A stretch of DNA of 64,000 bases, from positions 5,001,501 through 5,065,500 of the forward strand of contig WPIO01000019.1 in NCBI GenBank assembly GCA_009760855.2. The letters run 5' to 3'. Of the stretch, positions 15,756 through 51,523 are shown piece after piece; the first letter of the stretch is position 1, and every line of letters begins with the position of its first letter. Source of the DNA: Cristatella mucedo. Its lineage: Eukaryota; Bryozoa; Phylactolaemata; Cristatellidae. The position numbers were made by a program, and so were the translations under genes. Under the pieces are notes generated by a model. It had not been told where the DNA came from. It made no database searches and saw only the letters and a list, made by a program, of their open reading frames with translations.

Positions 15756-16470
15756 TAATAATAATAATAATAAGGCACTAGATAAAGCGCCCTCAGAGAA
15801 CTCAATCTCTTTCTAGGCACTGTATATTTGCTGCAAAGAAAAACGCGATTGAATGGTGAGTAATATCATGCTCGATAAACAGCATGAATAACATGGTTAG
15901 GGGTGACATGCACAGGGTCAGCATGCAAATGTGGTTAGTGGCAGCATGCACAGTGTCAGCAAGCATAAGCACATAAGGGAGGAATCACAGGGACCCACTA
16001 AATGCTGTCCTAAATAGGTGTGTTTTTAGGTTCCTTTTAAATGTGGTCAAGTCAGGGGATGTTGTGATGCAGGTCGGGAGTGAGTTCCAGGCTGTGGGAG
16101 CATACGAACTAAATGCAAGGTCTCCAAAGGATTTAAGGTTTGTACGAGGTATTTCTAGACTGTTGGATTCCGAAAAGTGGGTGGTACGACTTGGCCTGGT
16201 GGGGGAGTAGATCTGAGAGATAGGCTGGAGCCAAAGAATGGAGTGACCTAAAAGTGAGCGACAAAACCATGAAGTCGATCCGTTGCTTGACCGGTAGCTA
16301 GTGCAGATCGGCGAGAAGTGGTGTGATGTGGCAACTGCGATGCTCACGACAGACAAGCCTAGCTGAGGAGTTTTGAACCAGCTGTAATCGCCTGATTGCA
16401 CATGCCCGTAGGCCAGCAAGCAGTGAGTTGCAGAAGTCAAGACGGGATGTCACAAATGCATGGACCAACT
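15725..16470 (-). pseudogene. LINE family B 3' part
   Basis: Minus-strand blocks CNSLLAYGHVQ, SAARLV-equivalent, LHWLPVKQRID-equivalent, the FSESNSLEIPRTNLKSFGDLAF block, AWNSLPTCITTSPDLTTFK and THLF. It ends in the hairpin (15789-15820) and an AAT/ATT tail (15725-15775). Frameshifts are present. Confidence 0.88.
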
Positions 16471-17913
16471 TAAACGTAGTATCCTTCCTTATTTTCGGCT
16501 GGCCTGCCCACCTGTCCGGCTAAAACTCAGTTCGAAATAATGGTCTTGAACCCTCTTTTCGGCAGTCGAGCTGGATGAGGTTGCTGATCGGTTGTTGAGC
16601 CAAGGTAGTAACTCCTTACCGTAGTGATCCGCCGAATGCAATTAAGCTCGTACCCTATTGTCCTGGCTAGCTGTTTAAGAAAAAAGCGATGCTTGCCCCA
16701 GGCCTTTGCAGTCTTCGCCACTGCCTCCAGCAGCCCCAAGAGTTTCGGGACTCGTTTCTGTTAGAATGAGGGAGATGGGCGATCGTTCACGTCAGCGATC
16801 GACTGCCACGGGGCAGGCAGAGCCAGAGTCAGGAGGATAATTCTGTGGATACCGCCGAATACGTTCGTATAGGGCTTGTGGTTCGCAGTTCAGGTTTGTG
16901 CGTATGGCAACCGCGAGCGTGGTCCTGGCGTAGGGATTTGGCACTGTGAAGTAGTATTAGGGCTACTCGCCTCGGCAGAGGAGGCGGAGGGAGAGATTGC
17001 TTTCGTTAAGCGAAACGACCCTCAGTTCAGCTGCCTTTCAGTAAGGTGGAAGTGGAATCCTATTTCGCCCGTCTGGAGTTAGGGTCATGTGAAGCGTAGA
17101 TCGGGGCATCTGCGTTTTCTGTTCAATCCGCAGCACGCCTGAACCGACGTCACTAATCATGCAACTTGTTGCCCCCCCCCCCCGTCAATGCGGGTCTAGC
17201 CCCAGAATAGACGCAGGTGACCTAAGTTGGGGGGGGGAGGTATTTCTCCCGTAAGAACGTTTGTCCCGGTGAGAGCTTGCGAGGATTGTGGCGATAAAAA
17301 CGAACTAGAACTGCAGCGACGTTGTGCGCCTGCCTGCGAATAAAATTCGGTAAAATCACCTATTGGTGATTAAATGACCCGATCGAGCACACGCCTACGA
17401 ACTCGTACCCCTCAAGGTAACGATAGGTAGGATCGCGCCTGCGATACTCTAGGGGGCGACCTACTTATTGCGCACGAGCGCTCCGAACCGCCATTAGGGA
17501 ATGGGCCACGCGCGTCCGCAGCGGCGAAGCCTGCCTACACGCGCACGTTTCGGGCTACACTAAGCCGGCTGCAGCTGCGTGCGGTCGTAAGCCAGGAACC
17601 CTAACTCCCGTCTGCAACGCATGTCTGTCTCCCCAAAGTCAACACAATCCGTAGGCTAGGTTTTTCTGGCACGCTCCGAAAGCTCTGTAGCACCTGCAGT
17701 TATCTCTCGTAACGCTAGTTCTACCGTCGCAACCATAGACACTAGTACTCCCGATGCTGCTACCCGTAGGACGTCCTTGATCCTTACCCAAGATTCCCTG
17801 TTCGATTTCCGGATTCGCCAATAAGCGCCGTCGGCGTGGGTGACTGCTCGGCTTTTTTAAAGTGGCTGCCACCGACCATTGTTAGTTCGTTGGTCGCTTG
17901 TAATTTACAGAAA
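16471..17913. promoter_or_regulatory. CpG-rich region upstream of eIF3L
   Basis: From about 16750 the sequence becomes GC- and CpG-rich up to the eIF3L start codon, unlike the AT-rich introns. This is what a housekeeping promoter island looks like. A TTACAG just before the ATG could be a splice acceptor of a 5' UTR intron. The minus frame 17639-17872 starts 42 bp from the eIF3L ATG and could be a divergent transcript, but nothing else supports it. Confidence 0.45.
17172..17238. repeat. C12/G9 imperfect hairpin
   Basis: A run of 12 C (17172-17183) followed by GTCAATGCGGGTCTA is mirrored by TAGACGCAGGTGACC and a run of 9 G (17229-17237). The arms pair imperfectly around a 9-nt loop. It lies about 700 bp upstream of eIF3L and could be a small MITE remnant or a G-quadruplex-prone site. 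Confidence 0.6.
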
Positions 17914-43258
<25,345 letters not shown>

Positions 43259-43286
43259 CTCGGAAAAGGTTGTACTGGATATTTGC

Positions 43287-43292
43287 AATAAA
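43287..43292 (+). terminator. Poly(A) signal of eIF3L
   Basis: AATAAA lies 29 nt past the eIF3L stop codon (43256-43258), giving a very short 3' UTR. Confidence 0.8.
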
Positions 43293-44240
43293 GTGGTATT
43301 CCATTCTCGTCGCATTCTTCTCCAAAGCGGCAAAGTTGCGAATATTTGCTGAGTTCACTTTTTTCATTATTAAAAGCGATCGGTTACAATGACCTTGCCA
43401 TGGCCTAACCATGAAACACTTGGTAGTACAAAGGCAGTCAAACCGCATTTTAGGAATCAAGCCGTGGTCGGAAACTGGTGTCTACTCTAAGCATCGTATA
43501 GAAGGGTCGCTCTGCTAAGTGTAATAATCAGTATAGTCTTATTTAGGCTCTACTTGCATGATGGCATACTCTAAATACTTAAATACTTGCATAATGGCAA
43601 ACTGTAGAATGTGTTGACCACCAACAGCTCGCCTAACCGTAATAGCTCTGTAGATTATGATGCGATCTACTCAGTTTTTTAGTTGGGTCGCCCTTGAAGT
43701 CAAGGAACTACAGTTATTGCAATTGGTTTCATTCACTCTTGTTTATCAATGACTTGCAACTCGAGCAGACCTTGTATGCACTTTCAAACACGGGCGACTC
43801 AACCTGCAATAAAAGGATGCACTAACTCGATAGGTGAGCGTGGTATGTGGCCATGAAGATCAGCAAATAACAGCGTTGAATGAGATTAAGCCAAATTAAG
43901 AGGTTGAGATGTGATGTTTTATGCAGCTGACATAAAAGGAAATGATTGACGGAAATCTTTACTGACAATATACCAACCTGAAATAGGTTACTTAGGGCAG
44001 TGCCACCAGATTGTCGATTTCGATCTGGTTTTAGCTGCATGCTATACTTGGTGGGTATGCAATACCTGATAGCCACCGAAAACTATGCTAGAGATTATGA
44101 TTAAAATCTGGCGGACCAGCATAGTAACCTTCGGTTTCAAAACCGGTAGCTACGTAACAAAAATGCCCGGCAAAAGTATTTGCCTGTGCCAACCTGCATT
44201 TTGGCTTTTTGCTTTGTTGTGACCTGTTCGTTGGTGTTGA
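43293..44240. other. Intergenic spacer with a small hairpin
   Basis: No gene is recognised. At 44076-44134, CCGAA..TATGCT is mirrored by AGCATA..TTCGG, a weak interrupted hairpin. Confidence 0.45.
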
Positions 44241-44378
44241 GCTGGTTTAGCCCAGTGGTTAAGGTGCTCGCCCCCGACCAAGTTCTAGCTGAAGTCGTGG
44301 GCTTAAGCCCGTGGCATACGCGAAGCGCCTGAATAGAGGTTAAGTTCTCTTGAGGCGGTAAACAAGAACATTTTTTTG
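44241..44378 (+). repeat. SINE family A copy
   Basis: GGTTTAGCCCAGTGGTTAAGG, GGGCTTAAGCCC as a mutated B box, GAAGCGCCTGAATAGAGGTT, TTCTCTTGAGGCGG and a T-rich end. Confidence 0.88.
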
Positions 44379-45102
44379 TACTTAGCTGAGTGAAAGAACC
44401 TTATCAAAGAGCTTTTGTTTAAAAGGAATCATTGGTATCATAGTTAGAAAAAAGTAATGACTGACCGTGAAAGTAGTCTTCTGAAAAATTTAGGTCGACA
44501 GTTAGGCGTTCATTTAAAAGATGACGCCCAGAGTGAGAGCATCTTGTGATCGTGTTAGTGCTTTACCGGATAGAAGCTCTGATTCTGCAACGTCGATCTC
44601 AAGCAATGCTTTTATTTTCTACTTGAGCTTGGGTGGTTACGGTTACATAGGGAGCCCCCCTACTTCGGGATCACAATTTATTGTTAGTTTTGAGCAAATC
44701 CTACCCAGGCACCACTCCTTTTTGTGTGTGTGGGTTACCTAACACGTGGGGTTGTACATTTTTGAGCGAGATATATGGGCAGTAATCGCAGCACGAGATT
44801 TCCACTGCCTGTAGGAACCCGGTTAGCTTCAGAGTCAGTCACGTAACCGTACTGTGCCATAATGGGTCTAGGTTATACTCTTAAGAAGTAGCCTGTGCAA
44901 AAAGTAGTAAAATGTAGCTTGAAGGTCTGTTCTCTGAGTCGGGAAACACAACTTAGTACTACACAGGGTTATACAGCAAGACCTGCTTGCTCAGCTCTCT
45001 ATCTTAAGATTAACAAACTGGGTACTGGGTACTGCTAAGAAGAGTGCGAGTTACCCTAGTACCAGCCAATACGGCGTCGTTTGTTCTTACAACAGTGTCA
45101 GA
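44379..45102. other. Spacer, nothing recognised
   Basis: Short frames only, with no repeat family or host exon recognised. Confidence 0.4.
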
Positions 45103-45350
45103 CTGTTCAACACGGTTGCCAGCATATGTTTATATTTATGTTAAATAAACACGTTTTTAGTTATAAATTTTAATTGGATTTTCTCCAATACCTAGACACT
45201 AAACTCAAAAGCTTTAACCAAAATTATAAATATAACCGTAAACCTCAAAACACAAACTAAACTCAAAATCCTAAACCCTAAGCTAAGTAGATAACTAAAA
45301 CGCATTTATTTAATGTAAATAAAACATACGCTGGTGATCATGTCAAGCAG
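45103..45350. mobile_element. Inverted-repeat element with CTAAAC-rich core
   Basis: The left arm 45103-45164 and right arm 45291-45350 are imperfect reverse complements (about 60 bp, centred on TTAAATAAA and CCAGCRTATGTTT). The centre is A/C rich with irregular CTAAAC, CTAAACCCTAA and AACCTCAAAA units. A partial direct copy of the left arm start (CTGTTCAACRYG..TTAGCATAC) follows at about 45366-45395. Confidence 0.7.
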
Positions 45351-45554
45351 CCTGCTAGGGGCAGGCTGTTCAACGTGATAGTTAGCATACATTTCATATC
45401 TGCTATGGGCGCACTGCCCGTAAATGATATGACATTATTTTATGAACAAATCACGACTCTGCATTAACTGGTAGTACCTCGTCAATAGTATCTGCATAGC
45501 AAAGCTACGTGTAAGTCGGTGGATTAGGGTAAGGGAATTGGACAAGCAGTTTAT

Positions 45555-46070
45555 CGCTCACTTTTAGGTCACCATTCTTTGGCTCCAGCCTATCTCTCAG
45601 ATATACTCCCCCATCAGGCCAAGCATCGTACCATCCGCTTTTCGGAATCCAACAGTCTATATAACAGTCCAATACCTCACACAAACCTCAAATCCTTTGG
45701 AGACCGTGCATTTAGTTCATATGCTCCCAAAGCCTGGAACTCACTCCCGACTTGCATCACAATATCCCCTGACTTGACCACATTTAAAAAGAACCTAAAA
45801 ACACACCTATTTAGGACAGCATTTAGTGGGTCCCTGTGATTCCTCCCTTATGTGCTTATGCCTGCTGACACTGTGCATGCTGCCACTAACCACATTTGCA
45901 GGCTGACCCTGTGCATGTCACCCCTAACCATGTTATTCGTGTTGTTTATCAAGCATGATATTACTCACCATTCAACTGCGTTTCCCTTTGCAGCAAAGAA
46001 AGAGCGCCTAGAAAGAGATTGAGTTATCTGAAGGTGCTTATCAAGTGCATCGTCATTATTATTATTATTA
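45555..46070 (+). pseudogene. LINE family B 3' part
   Basis: The frame 45579-45839 carries MAPAYLSDILPHQAKHR, TNLKSFGDRAFSSYAPKAWN and TTFKKNLKTHLF. Then come the 3' UTR, the hairpin at 45992-46030 and an ATT tail. It is cleanly 5' truncated and young-looking. Confidence 0.92.
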
Positions 46071-48494
46071 TCAACTATCCCTGGCTCACTGCCATATCTT
46101 ACCCGGATAGTAATTATCTCAACCTTCGCAAGCCTGACAGTTATTTAGCAAGTTATTTACCCTCTAGCTTCCAATTGCCGAAGATAAAAATGTCTGCCTA
46201 ATGCCATTCAACGGAAAGGACGATCTGAACATGTGGGCGAAATCACGACACTTGGGTGATGAAACTACTAAGATACTGTCTCTTCTCACTGCAGCGGTTC
46301 TCGCGATTCTGCAATAGCACGAAGAACGAGTCCATTGCCGACTTCGGATGAAGCAGGTAGTGCTGCTTAGGAGCTACAGACAATTCTTCATGCAAACCCG
46401 TGCATTTTTGTCTCTTCCAGTGTCCTCGGTGTGGCGTTGGGTAGCAAATTATTTAAATAAAATCTGACTAACGCCTGCATACAAACATTGAATGCGTACT
46501 TTTTTCCAGGGCTTCGAAGATTTGTCAGTTATTAGTAAATTAAACATGTTCGGTGTGGCGCGTTTCGCTTCTTTCCAAAAGTCTACTAATCTACTTCTAG
46601 CTGATGGAGTTGTGGCTTTCTTGGGCATTCGGTATTTCCGTACTGTCGCTTGCTTGCTGTCGGAGCGTCAAATTGCTGGAGTAATCTCGCATTCCCGCTC
46701 CAATTGACCGAAACGGCTTTCCGGCCATGCGTTGGGCCGAATAGTATTTGTCACCGATCGGTTTGGCATAGAGTGTCACAGGCATAATCATTTTGAGATC
46801 ATCCGGCTCGAGAAGTCGCCAGAGTGTTTTGCAGCAGGCAGAGCTCCTCGTACGCTTGGCGTCGGCTGGAGGATTAATTGGTGGAGGGATCGTTGCTGTT
46901 TCCATTGGTCATGGGAGTGTTACATTCATCATTGACCCGTAGCTTTGCCTACACCAAGTGCCCCCAGGTCTACTTAGTTGATATACTGAGTTTTTGGCAG
47001 CCACTGACTCCTCGGCCCCTGTTGGTTTGTGCACTGGGCGAGCGGGGCGCTATTTAAGCTACCGCCACACCGGTTGCTATGCGGGAGCTTGTCGAAACGT
47101 AAGATACTGTATGCAGCTGCCAGCATTTAGAGGGGTGCAGCGGCTAATCCTTTTGAATGAGAATCACCTAATAAATCCACTCGGCTGACACGTTAGCGAT
47201 GACTCAAATAGCAAGCAGTCCTCTAGACACTTTTAATGACCGTGGACCAAGTGCGGCGAAACATATCGCTCCAGCACGGTTGTTTTTCCTGAACTGCGAT
47301 GCTGATGTTGGGTGTCAGGTTTGCCCCTTATTGATAACAATAGTTTTGTCGACGCCCCCCGAAGTTATCTGGTAGCTTCGGAATCGAGAGGCAAGGTAAG
47401 GGTGGTTAGCAACCCGCCGAGGTATCGGCATTAGGGAGCAGCACCCGAAGCACCTCGCAGCCTCCGTGTGGTTCTCAAAGTTCTTGTGTTTTGCAGTCGA
47501 CGCTCTCGAGCCTCACTGCTGGTACGTGCTTGTTTTGTAGGCGCTAAAAAGCTGACTTGCTTTCGGTAAAACTATGCCCGCACTATGCCCGCGTGACTGC
47601 TGCTACTTCCAAGGATGTCCAATGCAGGACGTTATCGGGGGAAATTGACGAACAAGTTAGATTACATCGAATCGGCGGCTGAATGGCAAATCTCAGCACA
47701 CATCGCCGAGCTAGCCATCCTAGGCGTAATTGGTGGTTGCCTTCGGAGTTACTCACCACAACTCAAGGGAGCAGTAAGTACGATCTGGTTCAAAACAAAA
47801 TACTGACCTTAAATAGTTGCGGTTTCAAAAGCCAATTCAGTTGAGACGTTTCGTTTGGTTTTTGCTCGACCGAGCGAAGAGAGCTCTCTTGTATCCCGTT
47901 GGAACTAGACGCCGCCTTAATGCGGAAGCGGAAGCAGAGCTACTTCGCCAGAAATCCTAACTCCAACGTTTCAAGAAATGCCATCGAAATTTTTCACGAC
48001 TGAACAACGGATAACTGTACTAACGGCGAAGAAAGAGGACGGAGAAAGAAACGCCGTGCGCGACCAGCCAAAGACCAGCCGGTTGTAGCGGCACTGTCAG
48101 AGGAAGCATCCCCAGCTCGCATGAAAATTACGTCGTTGGGCGGTCTGAAAGGTCCGATACGGGTTACGGTGGCGGCGAGCCGAAACATGAATCGGCTGAG
48201 GCAGCCTGTGTATTAACTCACGCAGATCACGAGCCCTCCCACAGCCTTCTAGACGTCGCTTACGATTTCGGCTCGGCAACTGATGCCGAGTCGGAGCTGC
48301 ACGGTGCGGCAAAAGGACGACTTGAAGTCGCTATTCCAGCACAGGGTGTGAGCGAGCGATGCCGGTCTGGCACGGCCGTCCGGCACCTCAATGGCTGAAC
48401 CGCAACTCGCCACTGCCAGAGGTGGATGAGCTGTAGTTTATTCCTGCGGGTGGCCTGTTTTATTTTGTGGCATAAATCTCCGCCCGTTTTTACC
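46071..48494. other. Intergenic, GC-richer block with unassigned frames
   Basis: From about 46600 to 48400 the sequence is richer in CpG. Minus frame 46905-46597 (102 codons) and plus frame 47615-47806 (63 codons) are the best open frames. The plus one runs into a donor-like GTAAGT at 47773. Neither resembles a protein I know, so they may be exons of an unidentified gene or transposon coding remnants. Confidence 0.35.
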
Positions 48495-48606
48495 GAAATG
48501 CGTACCGAAAGCCGCTTAGGCTGTGAGTGCGCTATACAAAACTCTCATGCTTAACACCCACACGGTCTTTGACTTTGTTGAGTTACAGACGGAGATACAT
48601 TACATG
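48495..48606 (+). repeat. LINE family A 3' end
   Basis: Colinear with 62323-62430: AATGCGTACCGAAAGCCGCT to GAGATACATTACAT. It is 5' truncated to about 110 bp. Confidence 0.88.
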
Positions 48607-50256
48607 GGGCTTGAGAGCCACCGGCCGAAAAGATGCTGAGCCAAGCTTTTCACTGTGCGAGAATGGTTGAAGAATGCTGCTGGAATAGAACGTAGTTGCC
48701 GATGTCATACGGCCAGCCTGATAGCAGGACGCTTGTGATAGTGACGTCGATAGCTGAACCCCTGTAGTAGTTAAATAATCTAGGCAACAGCGAAGAACGG
48801 AAAGGGATGGCTTCCAGCTAAAGTAGAGTTCTTTGCTAGTTACGGAAGCATCGGGTACTGATTGGCTCCTGGCCTCATGCTCTTCTAGCGAGCTGCATTA
48901 AGCTTGCTAGAAAGGCTGACACCGAGCGTCCATTGGAACGAGGCGGTCAAGACAATTTTTCAAATGTCTCGCCTGCGTTTTAAGTCTACGTACAGTAAGC
49001 ATGATTCAGTGTCCTTATGATTCGCTGTCGTTTTTGCACCCGATCAACGACCGATGTACCTGGCTTGCTATGAATTGCGTATGCACTGAAAAGCTTGTGC
49101 CAGGCCTAAACGACATTGGAAGGGATACAGTATGACACCCGACAGAAGACCGTTTGTCAACCATGTGCACGCTTTGAATCCAGAGAGCCTTCAATTTTAA
49201 AGAGGAGAGAGTTTTGAGTTTTAGTAAGATATGTAAGCAGCCAGTTGTACAAGATCTTGCTTAAGCGCAAGCGGGCTATGCTCAATTTTGGCTTCTACCA
49301 TTCGAAGTGCCTGACTGCAGCTCCAGTACTCTGCAAACAGTGGATGCAAAGCAGGTGCCAAAGTGGCTCGTCGAGCGGCGTTTCCCAATAAGTTTAAACA
49401 GAAGCAGGCGTGAAACTGGAAATTATTCAGTATAAGCCGCTGACTGTTGAAAATTTGATCCGGCCTTCTATCTCACTTTTCGCTTAAGCTACCACCCTTA
49501 TGAACTGAGCAGCTCCCACAATGTGCAGAACAAAAAACGTGACCGCAGAAGGGCAAGCCTGTGAATTGAGGTCGGAGTCGACACAATAAAAAGCGGACTG
49601 CGTGAGGTTTTCTAGCTCCATTAAATTCATCAGTAAAATGTAAACGTTAATGTTGGGGTGGAGGCAAGACAGACTGAAACCGTGGTAGAAGTCGAGACTC
49701 GTCGACGTTGCATTAATGTCGCTATCGGTCAATATGGAACCATTGAAATGCAAGCGCCTTTGATTTTGAACGGTTACATCCTGGAGAGCAAAGCCTAAGC
49801 ATACGAGCGGTAGGCGTGCGTATACAATTATTTATAATCAAATGTATATAAAAAGCTAAAAGTACACGACCTACAAGGTGGTGTGACTCGGCTACTGCAG
49901 CAAAGGAAAGAAGCGAGCATTGTACTTCCTAACTTGTTCATTACATCTGTTGCTGCACTGGAATATGGCTTCGCTAAACGATTACAAGTTTTGTTGTTTT
50001 CTAAAATTAAGAGTTGAATAGCACGATCACCATATAAAGACAGAAAAAACTGCGGGGATTCAGTTTGAACCCCGAGAGATGGACTGTCCGTGAATAGATT
50101 CGTAAACGTTGCACCTACCCTCTAGCACACTCTATTACCGGCGCAGGCTCGATCAGACCATACAGCATCGACTAATGGTCCTTAGCTGAATTCGGCAAAG
50201 GGGAGTATACAGCAAGGTACTCGATATCCGTTGCTGCTGGAGCAGTTTCCAAAGTA
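48607..50256. other. Intergenic, no gene recognised
   Basis: The minus frame 49753-49484 (89 codons) is open but unrecognised. Minus sequence at 48640-48960 stays mostly open with two stops and may be an old transposon frame. Nothing firm. Confidence 0.4.
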
Positions 50257-51050
50257 CAGTCAGCCCCCCCCCCGACTTACGAAAATTCGGAGTAACGAAT
50301 TCGGCCACGGTCATTTACAAAAAATCAAAATCTAGCGAAGAAAACTTTCAATCAGCGAGCGGTCAGTAGATTTGACGCCACAAATAATGAGGAAACGATG
50401 CCTAACCATTGTGGGTACTGAGGGCTCTCTGTCACGAAAGTTTAACATACAAAATGGGCGAGGCATTCTCCTCTAGCGCTCATGGAATACGAATGCTAGA
50501 AAAAATGACTGCAACTTCGAACGATACGTTAAACTTGAAAGTCAAGTAACCGATTCTCTTGCCTGTTATTCCAAGAAAGGAAAAACAAACAAGACAGTCA
50601 AAGCTCGATTCTAATTTCATCAAAATAGAAACGAGTAAACCTCAACCATCCACTAGCAAAGCAGCTGATTAACCTCAACCATTTGCCTGTCACAAGGTTT
50701 TAGAGGAAGAGGGAATTGATGATTCTCCAGCAATAAACGTCCAACTCCGCCACACCCTCCTCCCAAAAGTACTCAATGTACAGTACTACAACTTCCAGCT
50801 TCTTCATGCCCATAAGCAATCCACGTTATGGTATGTAGACATAATCATATTTACTTAATCTTATTTATTTCTTATTTACTATGTGTTTGTAAAAATAAAT
50901 CAATTCGTTTGCCTCTTTCGTTAATCTCTGTCTTCGTCAGAACGTATAACGTAGGAAGTATCCTTCATCATTCTCGACACGAAAATTCGACTTACGACAG
51001 TTTTTAGATCCCTATCCAGTTCGTAAGTCGGGGGGGGGGAGGGCTTACTG
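50257..51050. mobile_element. 794-bp pogo/Tigger-like non-autonomous DNA transposon
   Basis: The ends are terminal inverted repeats of about 28 bp: CAGTCAGCCCCCC..CGACTTACGAA on the left and its complement, TTCGTAAGTCGGGG..GGGCTTACTG, on the right. TA dinucleotides flank both ends (50255-50256, 51051-51052), the target duplication of Tc1/mariner-pogo elements. CAGT termini with CGACTTACGAA-type sequence are typical of Tigger-like families. No intact transposase is inside. Stretches such as KPQPSTSKAAD may be a relic of its C-terminus. Confidence 0.85.
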
Positions 51051-51069
51051 TATACTAAAAACAAAACAG

Positions 51070-51245
51070 ACATTAACCTTGAGGTAAGGTGCTTGCACTT
51101 ACCGACTCAGGCCACGGGTTTGAGTCTGAAGTCCTAGAACAATCCTTTGAGTTCTGGAACAATCCTTTATTGACTGCTGCAAGCAGCGTGATAGCTACAA
51201 AGGCTATTTTGCCGATATACAAATCAGGCTGTAATAAGCTAACTT
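51070..51245 (+). repeat. SINE family B copy
   Basis: CTTGAGGTAAGGTGCTTGCA head, ACGGGTTTGAGTCTGAAG B-box region with a short internal duplication (GAACAATCCTTT twice), CTGCAAGCAGCGTGATAGC and the TAATAAGCTAACTTG end. It begins about 20 bp after the Tigger-like MITE. Confidence 0.8.
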
Positions 51246-51523
51246 GTACTTGCTTACTTTATTTCATATATCTAGCTGCCGCTTGATGCCAGCAATGACA
51301 CTGCGCATTTGGCATACGATTGTGCCAGTTCGTAGGTACCTGGGATCATGGCAGCAGACTCACATGATAGCAGACTCATGTACAAACAGGCACAAAGTCC
51401 TGTCCCGCCAGCAGCTAGAGGCCGATTCATCAACAAACATCGCCGATCAGAATCTCGTTCTGGGTAAGAGGTAGTAGCCGCACGAGCTGATGTAGACTGC
51501 AGAGCACGTGCAATGGGCTGAAG

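Noticed and set aside
17639..17872. Divergent gene start 42 bp from the eIF3L start codon
   Set aside because: The 77-codon frame has no known motif and CpG-rich sequence often has open frames. It is kept only as a remark.
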